In this document: in pieces, positions 23,705-36,250 of the stretch
How the letters are laid out: every line of letters begins with the position of its first letter
How positions within the stretch are numbered: the stretch's first letter is position 1
NCBI GenBank assembly: GCA_963920665.1
Contig: OY987266.1
Coordinates: forward strand, 27,392,248 to 27,456,247
Length of the DNA stretch: 64,000 nt
From: Straminergon stramineum
Taxonomy: Eukaryota; Streptophyta; Bryopsida; Hypnales; Calliergonaceae
Reading direction: 5' to 3'
Translations under genes and position numbers: made by a program
Notes under the pieces: model-generated
Database searches by the model: none
What the model was told of the DNA's origin: nothing
What the model saw: the letters and a program-made list of their open reading frames with translations, nothing else

Positions 23705-25107
23705 TTAATCCCTAAATGCCCAAGCCTTTCAAAGTGTGTTTTGACTATACAAAAAGAAAATTGGCTTATAGTTATCCCCAATGAAGAAATTTTTATTTTT
23801 TTCAAAATCTAACCATATAGATGTTTAAAGAGCTCTCTTATTAGTATGCATACCAATTTTGAGTGCTAAATTGCACAGGAGCTGTGAGATTATGACAAGA
23901 GAAATGTACATTTTCTATTTTTAGTATGCTATCCCTCCCCACAATGTTTCAAAAATTTGCATGCAAAATTTTTTGGGGGATTAGAGATGACATGACCAAT
24001 TAAAAATTATGTTAACACACTAAAATGCACTTCCCAAAACCTTAAGTTCAAATGAAGAGCTATCAAACTCATTACACAATCCACCTTGCAATTGTTTTCT
24101 TGCAATTTTTTTGTTTATAAGTAGAAATCGCAAATAACTCTAAATCAACACTTGCATGTTTAAATTTTCAATGGTGAAAATCATGAAAATTCTTCACTCT
24201 TTCCATTTGGACCATTTTCAAAGCAAGTGGATAAGTACAATTTTTAGATCTCAAATCAAGTAAAATTGGCAAACTTTGCTCAAAGATGGGAAATGAAGTA
24301 TAAGCAACAAGCTTTACTCTTCACTTATGGTACATATATGCCTTAGAAGACCTCTTAACTCCTAAAGGACCGAATGACCATTGAATGTACTCAGCTAATC
24401 TTGGGTAGGTGTGTATGAAGTCATTTTATAACGGATGTTCTTCAAAGTTTGATACAAGGTGTGTACATATACCCCCTATAAGTGGGAATGTAATTTTTTT
24501 TCCAATTGGGTGCCCGGATCTAAGGTTATGTTGCCCTAAACTTTTCAGGCAACTCGGGCAGCTTTGGGCGGCATATGCAGAATACCTCTTCTACTTTTGA
24601 AATTTGGTAGGTGTGTAACTTACATGATACAAGATCCAAATGTCCCCAAAAAATAACCATTTGTAGTGTAAAAATCTCACTTTAGGAGGAGTTAAAGGCT
24701 GTTGGCCTTGCTGGGCAAGGTTGAAAAAGAACTTTTTCTCCTAACTTCAAACATTATAATCTTTCAATCTGTACAGTCAAAGTTTCAGAATTTTTTTCCA
24801 CACATTCCCATAGTAGTCTATTACAAATTTATACAGTTGAATTTTGAAAAAAAACATTTTTTTTCACTTTCTCCTTACTGCCCTAAAAAGTGGCAGTTTT
24901 TCACAATTTCGACCTAAAATGTGCCTCGGTCCTTTAGGGGTTAAAAATCAAATATTTATCTGTATCAGTGAAAAATAAAAAATTTCAGTGGTTAACATTC
25001 AAAACTACCCTTAAATTGTTTAAAATGGTCACACAAATTTAACTACCCATACACAAACAAGCCTAAAATTTCGACCATATATGGTCGGTTAGATACTTAG
25101 GGGTTAA
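23705..25107. mobile_element. TIR element of the TTAA-CCCCTAAA family, host of a nested copy
   Basis: The left end is TTAATCCCTAAATGCCC and the right end ATACTTAGGGGTTAA. The termini are more diverged than in the nested element, so the pairing of these two ends is tentative. Confidence 0.5.
24355..24944. mobile_element. 590-bp TIR element, TTAA-CCCCTAAA family (nested)
   Basis: The left end TTAACTCCTAAAGGACCGA and the right end TCGGTCCTTTAGGGGTTAA are inverted with one mismatch over 19 bases, the best-preserved pair of this family in the window. No transposase frame is visible. It lies within the element spanning 23705-25107. Confidence 0.75.
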
Positions 25108-25248
25108 CTTTACTCAGGTAATCGTATAACTTACTGTAAGTTTTGTGGATTAATAATAACTACAGTAGGGTAGGGTGAGAGCGGGTGCTCTCAGGTTTCC
25201 AGTAACTTACTATACTACCTGCTGTAACTGGCAAGCTAGTCTCTCCCT

Positions 25249-25255
25249 TATAAAA
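25249..25255 (+). promoter_or_regulatory. Candidate TATA box of the kinase gene
   Basis: TATAAAA stands at the left edge of the GC-rich 5' region, about 1.37 kb before the coding start. If used, transcription would start near 25280. The GC-rich, GAA-repeat leader further down would also fit a TATA-less start near 25450-25560, so this is only a candidate. Confidence 0.25.
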
Positions 25256-25500
25256 GCTTAGATTTTCTGGAGCAGAAAACAATGCCTGAGGATTTAGATA
25301 CTCGGCTTTTGTCAAAGGGATCATGCATGTCTTTGTAGAACTCACGCCAAGGAATCCCGATCAGGAAAAAGGGGGCTCGGGAATCGGGATCGTGGAAGCG
25401 GGAATGACGCGACGTCCCCACCCGTGGGGAACACTCGCCGCGACTCCGCCCGGAGAACAATTGCCTCAGTACTGCTAGAGCGTCACCTGTGCTCGCATTG

Positions 25501-25530
25501 CCCGACCCGGCCCGGCCCGGCCCGGCCCGG
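25501..25530 (-). repeat. (GGCCC)n tract with G-quadruplex pattern on the minus strand
   Basis: Six CCC runs are each separated by two bases on the plus strand, giving six GGG runs with 2-base loops on the minus strand. This fits the four-tract G-quadruplex rule. It lies in the promoter or early 5' UTR of the kinase gene. Confidence 0.7.
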
Positions 25531-25569
25531 AAGGAAGGAAGAAGTGGCGAGAGAGAAGCCGGGGACACT

Positions 25570-26614
25570 CAAGAGTTGAAGAAGAAGAAGAAGAAGAGCA
25601 CAGAGCCTAGCCTGAAGAGCAATGGCGGAAGCTCCATAGCTGAACTCAGAAGCGTGCAGGGACATATCCGATCGCCGGGAGCTTGCGCCCGTCGATACTG
25701 CAGGTCGGAGTTTAGTGTTGCGTATGCTTCTGCGGTTGAATTTCCGTTTTACGTTTTGCTAGGCGGCTCTGTCTAAGCTGAACGAAGGCCATTGCAGCTT
25801 TTGCCGTTGGCGTTTGTGCCGGTTTGTTTTCGTTGCCCTGGGGTTTGAAGCCTCTTGTGATCGTGTCTGGTTGATTTCGGTGGAGATTGGCGGTAGTGGC
25901 ACTGGAATTGCTACCGGCTTTTTATGTATGGAGTATTGTGGAGTGGAGTGTTCTGGTGGTTCTGGTATTGTAGCCTGTCGTTTGGATTTTGTGCCTGGTG
26001 CTGTTGAGATCCTGGTGCATATTGCAGTCTGGTGATTAGGAGCTTGAGGTGCAGGGACCGGTTGTTCGTCGTCGCTTGATTATAAGTCTGCTTTTGTGCA
26101 GAAGGGAGGGGTTGGCAGGCGTTTCGGAGGCATTGCTTTTTCTAAAGCGCATCGCAGGAATCAAAGCCATGCCGGGAATTATCGATTTGGAGGAGAGCAG
26201 GTAGTTCAGTTTCTTCATCGTTGAGCAGCTGGTGGAAGGATTCGGAGCGGGTCTAATTCGGTACGGTATTCACATTACCTGGTTTCGTTCATGGCAAACT
26301 TCGATGGGGCTTTTTGAGATTTTTGAGGAAAGAAGTCTGCGTTTCTGTTTTCGAGTTGTATGTTGCACTCGTCTTTGACATTGTTTTTGTCTCTAAGGTT
26401 GGATCAGAGGTTCCAGTCCGTGCCGTCGCGTCGTACGGCTAAACAAGATTAGAAGATCGCTTGTGCAGGTCTGGGATTGGCCCACGTTCTCTCGCGACTC
26501 AATACCGGGCTCTCTATGGAGACTTGTCTATGACAGCAATCGACTTGTGTGGATGTGGAATTAAGAAGCCGGAACTATTGATAGCTTTGCGTTTTGTTTA
26601 CTGCCCTGCAAGCA
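25570..26614 (+). promoter_or_regulatory. Probable 5' leader of the kinase gene, likely with introns
   Basis: CpG-rich, unique sequence unlike the AT-rich surroundings. It has a (GAA)n tract at 25577-25596, a common feature of plant leaders. A good 3' splice site, TTTTGTGCAG, ends at 26101, and possible donors lie near 25700 (CTGCAG/GTCGGA) and 26203 (GAGCAG/GTAGTT), so one or two leader introns are likely. A five-codon open frame starts at 25622 and an eleven-codon one at 26169. The transcription start and the splicing cannot be fixed from sequence alone. Confidence 0.5.
26516..26533 (+). promoter_or_regulatory. Upstream ORF of five codons
   Basis: ATG at 26516 opens a five-codon frame that stops at TGA 26531-26533. 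Its stop overlaps the next upstream start in an ATGA arrangement. It lies about 100 bases before the kinase start and, if in the mature leader, could act with the next uORF to limit translation. Confidence 0.4.
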
Positions 26615-26643
26615 ATGGGGAAAGGGAAAAAACTTATCAATGA
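26530..26643 (+). promoter_or_regulatory. Upstream ORF overlapping the kinase start codon
   Basis: ATG at 26530 opens a 37-codon frame that ends at TGA 26641-26643. The kinase ATG is at 26615, in a different frame, so the two overlap by 29 bases. An overlapping uORF prevents simple reinitiation at the main start and usually lowers translation. Whether this ATG is used depends on its context and on the true leader. Confidence 0.45.
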
Positions 26644-29600
26644 TCCGAACGGTAAGAATAATGAAGGATCAAGGCATGCTCCCGTCAGAAACTGTCTTTT
26701 CTTGCAAAATCAATTCTATATACAACTAGGAGCCTACTTTGAATGAATAGTCGGTCTTCTAGTTTTTTAGAACTCCCTAAATCGCTCTTCATTGTCCTAT
26801 CTCCTCTTCTGCAGTTTGATTCCTTCCTTTCAACGAGTTTTCATCTCGAGTATAGTCCTAACCTGAAGTGATTATATTATACTATTACTCATTGCTTGTC
26901 AGCTTCACGCGTTCCTTGTTGGCGAATTCTCTTCCTGAATCGTGATTTAGTGATCGTGGGCCTTGTTGACCTTCAATCTGCGAATTGGAAATCTAGAAAA
27001 GTTCCTCCTCCCAAGCAAGGGTTTGGAAAGTACAAGAGGGTTTAATATTTGAAAATTGTCTTTTGATAACACTTCTCTTTGGATCGGGGTGGCCTGATCT
27101 GATCTTCTTCGAAGTGTTGTAGTTGTTCCGGTTGCTTCGAGAAATTCACGCAAATAGCTTGTTCAATGCAATATCCTGGCCTTGCGGATCCTCTATGTCC
27201 ATGCATCCGATACTCCTCTTGCAGTTATTGAGAAATCGCTTTTCCTGTGGTTTGAATATACCATACTGAGATGTTTTTGTTCCCCCCGCCTGCATTTAAC
27301 CTGATCAGTTAATCCGCATGTCTTTCGCGTTTTGTCAGGATATGTTCTTACTGTCGTATAATTGTGCAATTGTCATTCTAGGTTTAAAATTTCTTTGAAA
27401 GCCTTCAGTTTTTCCTGATTCCATGTGTCGTCCTATCATGCTTTTCTCCTTCCCCTTTCCTCTATCTGATTCTTTTCAGTCTTTCATTTCGGAGCCCAGG
27501 ACTGCACTCTGTGGTTGACTGGAGTTTAAAATGTGATGAATTAATATGCCTTTTTTAGTCTCTAGATTAGAAAGGCCTGAGTGCTACAATTCCTAATGAT
27601 CTCGTTTGACTACACTGGCTAGTCACCCTTCATACTTTGTGAATAATACTGCTGTTCACAGAGCTCAATCGATTGCCCCTTCCATTTTCTTCGAGTTGAA
27701 CTACTCTGAACGTATATTTGGATACTGTGATTCTTTAGGGGCTTGCATTACTTGTGTGAGGCCGTTATTTTGTTTCGTAGATGGTGTTTGAGATTTGAGT
27801 TTCTGCTCAGGTTCTCTTCTGGGAAGTCCGTGATAATTCCAGGCGTGAACTTCTATTGAGGATTATTGATTGAGTGGTGAGGTAGTACTCGAATGTGGCA
27901 GTTTCTGCTCATCGCTCTAAATTTTGTAATTGTGAGGGTTAGGTCAATGATTTTGCAACGTGAGGCAGATTAGGTGCAGAGTAGGCTCTCTAAATTGCTT
28001 GTAAAGTAATTTCAACTTCATCAAATTTGATGTTTGATTGAACCATCATGTTTGATGTCTCGTTAAACGGAAGTCTTTCCGAAGGTATCCTGTAGATTGC
28101 ATTGGATTGTAATCTGGAAATCGTTATCACTGTTGAATCCGTTGCAGCCTCTCCTTTTTTTCTTTTTTTCCTTATTTCGCTGGGGTGTCTCAAAAGATTT
28201 GGCGAAGTTTGCTCAATACTTTGTTATTTGGTAGCTCCGATTCAATTTCTGGCGATTTGCAACATATACTTGTTGAAATCTGACCAAATAATTGAATTTC
28301 GTCCTTGAATTACCTATAGGCTGGTAGCCAGATCAAAACTTGTCAAAACCTGGCGATATTTTGCACAATGAAGAATGGCTGGTCCGTTGTCCTGCGTGCT
28401 TGCCATCTATCAATCATCGTTTATGCTGAGCTCTTTCAATTTTTTGTTGCGCAGATGTTGTCAAAGAACTCATCGAGGGAATGGTGGAGACATACCCTCA
28501 CCTGACGTATCTTGATGGCTTTCCTGAGGTGAAACCAATACCTGAAACTTTTATTTTGATGTTTACACTTCTCCTTCCTCTTGGCGGTGAATTGAATTTA
28601 TGGATAGTTGTGCTCTGTAGATTTTGCGGATTGTTAATGAAGTGATAGAGGATGAGAATTACTGGGATCTATTCACAGCAACTGAGTAGTTGTGAATCGG
28701 GATTTGTTTTTCTATTAATCTACATCTCTTCAGCTCACGAAAAGTGTGATCAATATTGTGTTATGCATTGCTAATTCATGCCTATCTGCTGTTGTTTAGA
28801 TTAAAGTGGTGCTGCGGTCAGATATTAAACGGGGCACCTATAATAAAGTTGCAATTATATCAGGTACTGTCTTACTTTAATCCTTTTCTGCCTAAGTAGG
28901 GGCTACTCATATCAGTGGGTTGCATCTGGAGAATTTCCTTAGAAGGTTTTGTTAGTTATCCAACTTCTTAATGAAGCACCAGCAGAGAAATTTGCGATCG
29001 CTTTGTAAGCCTCCCACTCGGCTTGACATACTTTGTTGCTTGTGTTTTCACTTGAGATGAATGGAATGTGGTTTTGGGTACTTAAGTTGCTAGGTTCCAG
29101 TAGTTAGTTGCAGCTTCTATTTGCCAATGCTGGGCAGTTACTGTACAGGAGGTGGAAGTGGTCATGAGCCAGCTCATGCAGGATTTGTCGGTGAGGGTAT
29201 TCTGACCGCTGCCATCTGTGGGGATGTATTTTCTGCTCCGTCCGTTAACGCAATCTTAGCTGTAAGCCACAAGCTTCTTGATCTCACTTTGTAATGGATC
29301 ATGACGAGCTTGGTATTATAGTCTCCTGACGTGTGAAACCTCCGACTCTCTGTTCAGGCGTCTTTCGTCACATTTTCTGTACACACTTCCGCTTTGTGCT
29401 TAGCTAGTTATGAATCTTTTTATTGGTTTCGATTCAACAAGAAAAATTTAACAGCAAATTTATTAGAAGTGGAATTGTATTATTTAATAGAAGCTGAGCA
29501 CCAAGTAATCGTATCTATGTAAAGAAACTTATCTCTTATTGGAGCAAATAATTGTACTTAAGCTGGAGCGTGTTCCTTGGTTGTCTTTAATGTCCGTGAC

Positions 29601-32600
29601 AGCCATGTACTTGCTATTTGTCTCTGATATTGCAGGGAATTCGTGCAGTAACCGGACCTGCTGGTTGCCTGCTTATTGTGAAGGTGCCAATTCTCTTATT
29701 GCCAGAAGGAGTGATTGTCAAATGTTTTTGTTGAGTAACAGTTTAGCGTTTTTTGCTCCACTGGTTTGATTAATGACAGTATTACCACAGGATATTGATG
29801 GAACCTAAACCCCTGTGATTGAGTTTTTGGATTGTAGAGAATTGCTGTGCTTACTATTGGATCTATTGAGATGGACTCTGCATCATCATGGTAACAATCA
29901 TGATTGATTTTGCAACTTCAGATTTTTATCTATATACTGCAAATGAATATATTGGAACTGCTAATCAAAACATGTGATATTGGGATGCTAGAATTACACA
30001 GGAGATCGTTTAAACTTTGGATCTGCTACTGAACAAGCAAAGGGGGAGGGTTTTAAAGTTGAGGTATGGTTGTAATGAGCTTATAATTTGTGGACCTTTC
30101 GCACGGCAGTTTACCACTCCATTTCAGAGGATTATAGTAACTTTTGGAAGGGGCTTTACTTTTGGGAGCTGTTCTGCTTGTCCTATCTGTGTATGCCAGC
30201 GCAAGGATTGCTTTTTGTGTTGGTTCCTTCTCTGCAAGAAACTCATGTTGCACACTTCTTCTCGTCACTGATAACCTGACAATCTAATTTCATCTTCTCT
30301 GTAATGTTAGGTAGTCTTTCTGAATATAAGATATCATAAACTGATTTTTTGCTTCTGGACCGGGTTTTTAAATTGGTGAGTAACTAATATACCATGTTTT
30401 ATCCTGGATTTTATGGACGCAGATGGTGATTGTGGGAGACGACTGTGCACTTCCCCCTCCACCACGAGGTCCTGTTGGTCGACGGGGATTGGCTGGGACA
30501 TTATTTGTTCATAAGGTATAAACTCTGCCTAATGACAATGGAGTCGTATAGATGCTAGATCCGTTTCTTAATCTTAAATTTGTTTGACTGTTTCTGTAAG
30601 CGTGTTCAATGTGTTCTCTTTGTGCTGGGTTGTTTTACCGGTTAGAGAATGATCGTATACGTTTAAGTCTGAAGTCATTTCCCCATTTGTGGCCCGTTGG
30701 CATCGTTCCCTTCTGCTTGTAGTATTCATACAGTTGTGAGTTCCAAATTCGGCAAAACAGTTCAGTAAACGAAATAGTTATCCGACCATTTTATGCTCGA
30801 CAATTCAATCTATACGGCAAGTACATGTTTTTTCGATTTTCTAACGTTTGACTTATTTTCTTGGACTCTTATTTTATCTAGAAGTTCGGGGAAATCTTCT
30901 CACTGTCGTCTTGTGTTGTTCGACTTGAACTCTTGTTGTTATACTTGAGCATCCTGGTCATTTTGGAACATTTGGATTTATTGGAAAATAATCTTCATAA
31001 TCTTGAGTGTCTTAAATTCCATTTTGGAGCTATGTTCCTAGGTTGCAGGTGCAGTCGCTGCTGCAGGTCGGCCTCTTGCTGAAGTTGCAGCAGAAGCGCG
31101 ACGAGTTGCAGGGCTGGTAGGAACAATGGGGGTTGCGTTAACCGTGTGCACATTACCCGGGCAGAATACCTCTGACCGACTGGGACCTGGGAAGATGGAG
31201 CTGGGTTTAGGCATTGTAAGTATATCTTGTACACTCTTGAATTCGTGTATATGTTTTGATTCAAGCTCCGCGTGTATTGCTATTAAGACGATGCTAAGAA
31301 AATTTATTGGTATGAGTCAGTATGTTTGAGCTAAAGTCCTCGGCATGAGAATCAGGTGCTTTAGCTATTTTGGGTGCTTTTCCACCTCACTTCGTGCCTA
31401 CTTTTACTGACTCTAATACTTAGTGGTCATTCGGGAACTAATTCTTTTGAAGATCATATTTGTATTTGCAGCATGGTGAGCCAGGAGCTATGGTAGCTGA
31501 TTTGCAACCTGTGGACATTGTTGTGTCTCACATACTGAAGCAAATCTTATCTCAGGTGCACTGTTGTTTTTCTGTCTAAGGACAGTTTGAGAAATGCTAT
31601 CAGTTTGTTAGAAGCTGTGCTATAATGATTGCTTTTGTTCAAGTTCTTGTATATTCCCCCCTTGGAATCTGCTTCAAGAGTAACCCTGTGTTGAATTTCT
31701 AATTGGCATCTTATTTTTTTGGACTCCTTTATTTTGTTATATCAGTAGGGAAGTTTATTCAGTCGTCTTGATTGTTTTTAGAGCTATAATGTGCTGGTTT
31801 TGAGAAGAAAAATTTGCTGAATATGGTATCTTCAATCGACTGTAATCTTGAGACCAATTGATACCGAGTCTTCCAATGGCAATGTTAACAAATATGGTGT
31901 GTATCATCTCTGATTTACTCATCAACTGGGTCGTTCAATTTTTGCAGGAGACAAAATATGTGCCTATTAAACGAGGCAGTCGGGTCGTGCTCATGGTTAA
32001 TAGGTACTTGTTTCAAGGCTTGACCGGGGTAGTATTTGTTTTGATTTCAATTCTTCTTTCTGTGCCTTCGCGGTGACGTTGCATTTGGAGTCCTATTTTT
32101 CAATTCTGCTGGACACCTCTGCTCATGATAGCATTCTTCTATTGGTCCACGAATTTGGCGGGGTATGTGTTGATCATAATCATTTCTTCCGACTTCGTTG
32201 GAATTTGCAACTAATAACTACAAAAACAATCGCCTTGTGTAGCCTTGGAGCAACACCGATGATGGAGTTAATGATTGCTGCGGGAAAAGCTGTCGCACAG
32301 CTGCAAATAGAACATGGCTTAGCAGTGGAGCGTGTTTACACGGGCTCCTTTATGACATCCCTCGACATGGCAGGTACTTATGGCACAACTACTTTGAGCT
32401 GCTCAAGTGTAGAATTTTGAGGGTTTTGTCTGGACATGTGGGGCCGCCTCCCTTATTATTTCAAGTTCTGGTTGCTTGGCTTACAGCAGATTCTGCGTTT
32501 TATTGTGTACGGATCCTGTCTTTCATTTGCACGTGCCTAGGACCCATTTTTATGAGCCTGATTTTTTATTCAAACTTCGCTTATCTTATTCGAATGAGAA

Positions 32601-35583
32601 TTTCTAGAATGTGATTGCTAAAGAGTTTTCCTGAAGACTTCTTGCAATATTATCTCTACAGGGATGTCTCTTTCTGTGCTGAAGGTTGACGACCCCATTC
32701 TAAGCTCGCTCGACTTCGCAACCAAAGCCCCAGCGTGGCCCGTTGGAGTTGATGGTACAGTAGCAAAACCGTTTTTTGAATTGTCAACCCTCACGGTGTC
32801 ATGAAATGTGGACATTGGCGACTCGTGATTTTGGCTGGTTTCGTTAGAGTCTTGATATGAGGAAGGCCTTCGTTTTGAGAATCCTTGTAGGGTTAGCCTA
32901 GATAGATTGTTTACAAGCATGTTCGAGTTATCATCAATTGGGCTTTCTCTCATCGAAAGAGGTCCCTCCATCATTGAATCTCAGATTTACAAGTTAAAGA
33001 TAGCGAGCTTAAAATATGTCTGTCGATCCTTTTCATTCCTTAACGCTTTCAGATCCTAAAAAAAGGCTTAAACGAATTACTCTCCTCTTTTTAATGGTAT
33101 CTTCAGGACCCCGTCCTTCGACAACTTTGCCCGTCTCTCTACCTCCAGCGCCACCAAACCTTTATCCGGTATTTAGCTCACATGACCTCATCTTATCTTG
33201 AGACTCTAGTAGGAAATTTAAGTTTCCATCCTGTGATGTTTGAGAGAAATTTAGAGAAATGTTTGTGCATATTATCTTACACTGGAGCTATGGAGATCTG
33301 AGATGGTTTTATCAAAGAATCTGAATTCCGTGTGATTGTTTGGTCCAGTTTTGTTGAGAGTAAACTGACGATATTGTCCACGATTGAGCAGGATCCAGTG
33401 CGTCCACAGGAGTTGAGCCGACAGGGCCAGAAATTGGAGGCCGCTATCAGAGCTGGTGCTCAAGCAGTGTTGAATTTCAAAGATGCTCTAAACGAATGGG
33501 ATAGACTGGTCGGAGATGGAGATTGTGGAACGACGGTAGGATTTTCCATAATATATAAAATGCGTTTGAATTGCATGAACCCTGTTAACATTGGTACAAA
33601 CACGTTTCATTGTTTCAGAAGTGACCAATCAACCAACTACTGTATTTCACTACAGGTTTTCAGTCGAGTTGGTTTCACATCCTCCTTGCGATGCATCCGT
33701 AATTTGTTCTTCAATTTAAGTATCATGTATCACATTTTTGGTCCTTTGGTTTTCTTTGACGGACCAGAAGCAACTGTTTACGTTATGTAGATGGCCAGTG
33801 GAGCAAAGGCAGTGATTGAAGATCTAGACAAACAGTAAGTTGGTTCTGCTGTATTGTCATTGTGGTGTGTGTAGTGTGTCACTGTCCTACTGCATCGTTG
33901 CTGAGTTTCCAGCTTAAGCCATTCTCTTTTTGTGGTTGCTTAGTCATAAAGTAATAGCTTCAGATCTGCAATCTGCGTCTTTTACGATCTATATATCTAG
34001 GTGTGTTATTTTTTTTCTTAATTTTAAAGATTTCGGTATCTCTGCACCTTCTAAAAAAGTTTATTTTAATCGTGTAGAATCCTTTTTGTCTTTCTTTTTA
34101 TGTTTCTTAACTAGGCAAGCTCTTTGTTGTTGGTGCCATTGTTAACTTTCAGCTATCCTTTGAACGATGCTGCTGCTACTGTGCATGAGATAGGCTGTTC
34201 GATAAGAAGAGTAACGGGTGGTACAAGTGGAATATTGTAAGTTGCCTGTGCCCTTTTTAGGTCAACAAGTACTATGTTTGGATAGCCATTTATGAGGCAA
34301 ATTTTGTGATCTGGTGTGAAGTACTTGGAATTTGGAAGATTTTCCTCTTCCCTGTTTGTGATTGTAATCATTGTGGTGACTCTCCTTCATCTGTGTATTG
34401 GGTCTCAGATACGATATATTTACCAGAGCAGCCTTTGTGATTCTTAAGGACGGTGGAAGTCCAGTCACAGCCAATAAGTGTAAGTTTTGTGAGTCGGTGC
34501 GGTTTTGCCACTGGTGAGCTGTGGTTTTATCAGGGCTTGCAGTTTTCAGTCAACTACTCTTGTAACCTTCTCCCATTGTGCTTCGGTTCATCAGTCGAGA
34601 ACTTGATGTAAGACTTGCATTGGGTTTTATTGGGTCACATCCAATGTTAATAAAACTTCCTTGATCACATGAAATGAAGGGTAAGGAACTACATTTTGTA
34701 TTAGAATTGTTCTAATTGTGAAAAATTTTGATTGAATTTGGTTTATAGGGTCAGAAGCTTTTGAGGCAGGAGTTGCTGCGGTAGGTAAATATGGTGGAGC
34801 GTCTGCTGGTCATCGCACTTTATTGGATGCCTTGATTCCTGCTTCGACTACCCTGCAAGAGGTATATGTTTGTCCTTGAACAATTGATCTTGAATTGGCC
34901 ATTTTAATCTTCATCTTGATGGAGATAGAATTACACAAGTCCATAGCTAGGCAGATGGACCTCAAGATCTCGAGTTTTGAAGAGTACAATTTATGAATGC
35001 CAAACGTTTGGTATTCTGCAGAAATTGGCTTCTGGGGAGCATCCGTTCAAGGCATTGCATGATGCTGCTGACGCTGCAGACGCTGGAGCAGTGGCTACAA
35101 AAACTATGATGGCACAGGTGTTTTATTATAATCGTTTAATCCTTTTTTGAAGTTCACATACTCATTATATTGTATTTGTAAGTCGATATAAACCAGTGGT
35201 GCTAGAATTGACCAGCAACCTTATCAAATTGTACTTTTATTGTTTAAATTTCTCCGTGTTACTCCTGCATTAAGACTGAGTTATTTTGAGTCATTATGTC
35301 ACTTGTATCTCTTGTTAGGAGAAAATATACGTTGCTTCTACGATGTTTAGTCATGCCATATTGTATGCATTTAGCCAATTCTGGAGACTGTACCTGCAGC
35401 CGGTCTGGGTTGCAAGTGTGCATTCAATAGAACTGACATCGTTTCCACATTTTGCAGGCTGGGCGATCGAGTTATGTACCTGATCATGTTCTTGCATCAG
35501 TTCCCGACCCTGGAGCCATGGCAGCGGCTCAGTGGCTGAAGGCAGCTGCTGAGGCTCTATCGCCCTCCTCTTCTCCCCGATGA
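26615..35583 (+). CDS. DHBK: Dihydroxyacetone / 3,4-dihydroxy-2-butanone kinase (DhaK-DhaL fusion)
   Basis: ATP-dependent kinase of dihydroxyacetone and related short keto-sugars, expected in the cytosol. Twenty exons join in phase to 592 codons: 26615-26651, 28455-28528, 28800-28863, 29149-29261, 29636-29683, 29992-30063, 30423-30515, 31042-31215, 31472-31555, 31948-32003, 32243-32373, 32662-32754, 33107-33168, 33392-33535, 33791-33834, 34153-34236, 34409-34479, 34749-34861, 35022-35117, 35458-35583. All introns are GT-AG. The DhaK domain spans about residues 1-345, with GGGSGHEP at 59-66 and, in GIHGEPG, His226, the expected residue that binds the substrate covalently. A Pro-rich linker lies near 348-372. 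The DhaL ATP-binding domain (373-592) has GDGDCGTT at 408-415, whose Asp residues bind Mg-ATP, and GGTSG at 452-456. The start [12 protein letters not shown] fits the plant family N-terminus. Length is normal; no stop or frameshift was seen. The symbol follows the plant family name; the preferred substrate cannot be told from sequence. Confidence 0.95.
26652..28454 (+). other. Intron 1 of the kinase gene
   Basis: At 1803 bases it is the longest intron in the coding part, from GTAAGAATAA to TTGTTGCGCAG. The other introns are about 170-530 bases. Open frames inside it show no domain. Long first introns in plants often carry expression-enhancing sequence; nothing specific is identifiable here. 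Confidence 0.8.
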
Positions 35584-36250
35584 AATTTCTCCATTCCCGG
35601 AGACGGTTGCTATGTGGCTCTATCCTTTTCATTAACCTTATAGAGGAATTCGACAGGCTGTTTACCCTTGATGCAACACCCTGGATGACCATTCTTCAAG
35701 AATATTCATCTACATGTTTCAGAGATAAGCATGTCACTGCAGTATCTGGGTGTGACCAGGTTTTGCCAGTCTTTTTTACATGTGAGAATAACATAAATGG
35801 TAAAGGTCTAGCGAAGAGGTGGTTTAGGCTGTCGCCCTTCCCAAATACGACGAGACTCTTTTTTTTCCAAGTTATTCTTGCAATTGCATGTCGACAACGT
35901 AGCTTCTCCAATAACATGCTTAGCACAGCCACTGCTCGGGTCCTGCCGAGCCACCACAATGTGGTGGCTCTTTTTGAGAGTTTCATGGTTTGTTTTCAGC
36001 TTTGCCAACCGTTCCATTGCTGGAATGTCACGGGGGATGGGTGTAAATTTTGTGTCTCCTGATGACATTTTGGTAGAGATTCCTTCCTGTGCACTTCCTG
36101 CTTAATTGTTTGGAGCTGGATGTAATCTCTAGCTGCAATCAGATGTAGATTTCCATATCACTCTATTTACTGCCTTCAACTGTTTTAAAAAGTCCTCTCA
36201 TCTTGTTTGACTATAACACTATTGCAATTATATTACTTCATGAAATTGAT
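35584..36250 (+). other. 3' UTR and end of the kinase gene
   Basis: Unique sequence follows the stop codon. No clear AATAAA signal is present; a weak near-match AATAAC is at 35786. The polyadenylation site is probably between 36.0 and 36.25 kb, where the sequence turns AT-rich. A 160-codon frame (35580-36062) begins on the ATGA overlapping the kinase stop, but it has no domain and both strands are equally open, so I do not call it a gene. Confidence 0.5.
35948..35970 (+). other. Strong hairpin in the kinase 3' UTR
   Basis: GAGCCACCAC (35948-35957) and GTGGTGGCTC (35961-35970) are perfect reverse complements with a three-base AAT loop, followed by TTTTT. It could be a stable RNA stem in the 3' UTR. 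Confidence 0.75.

Noticed and set aside
25248..25568. 106-codon minus-strand ORF upstream of the kinase as a divergent gene
   Set aside because: It arises from the GGCCC repeat and GC-rich promoter DNA and has no recognisable domain.
32618..32974. 118-codon minus-strand ORF within the kinase gene
   Set aside because: Overlaps a kinase exon and its flanking intron on the other strand; a shadow with no domain.
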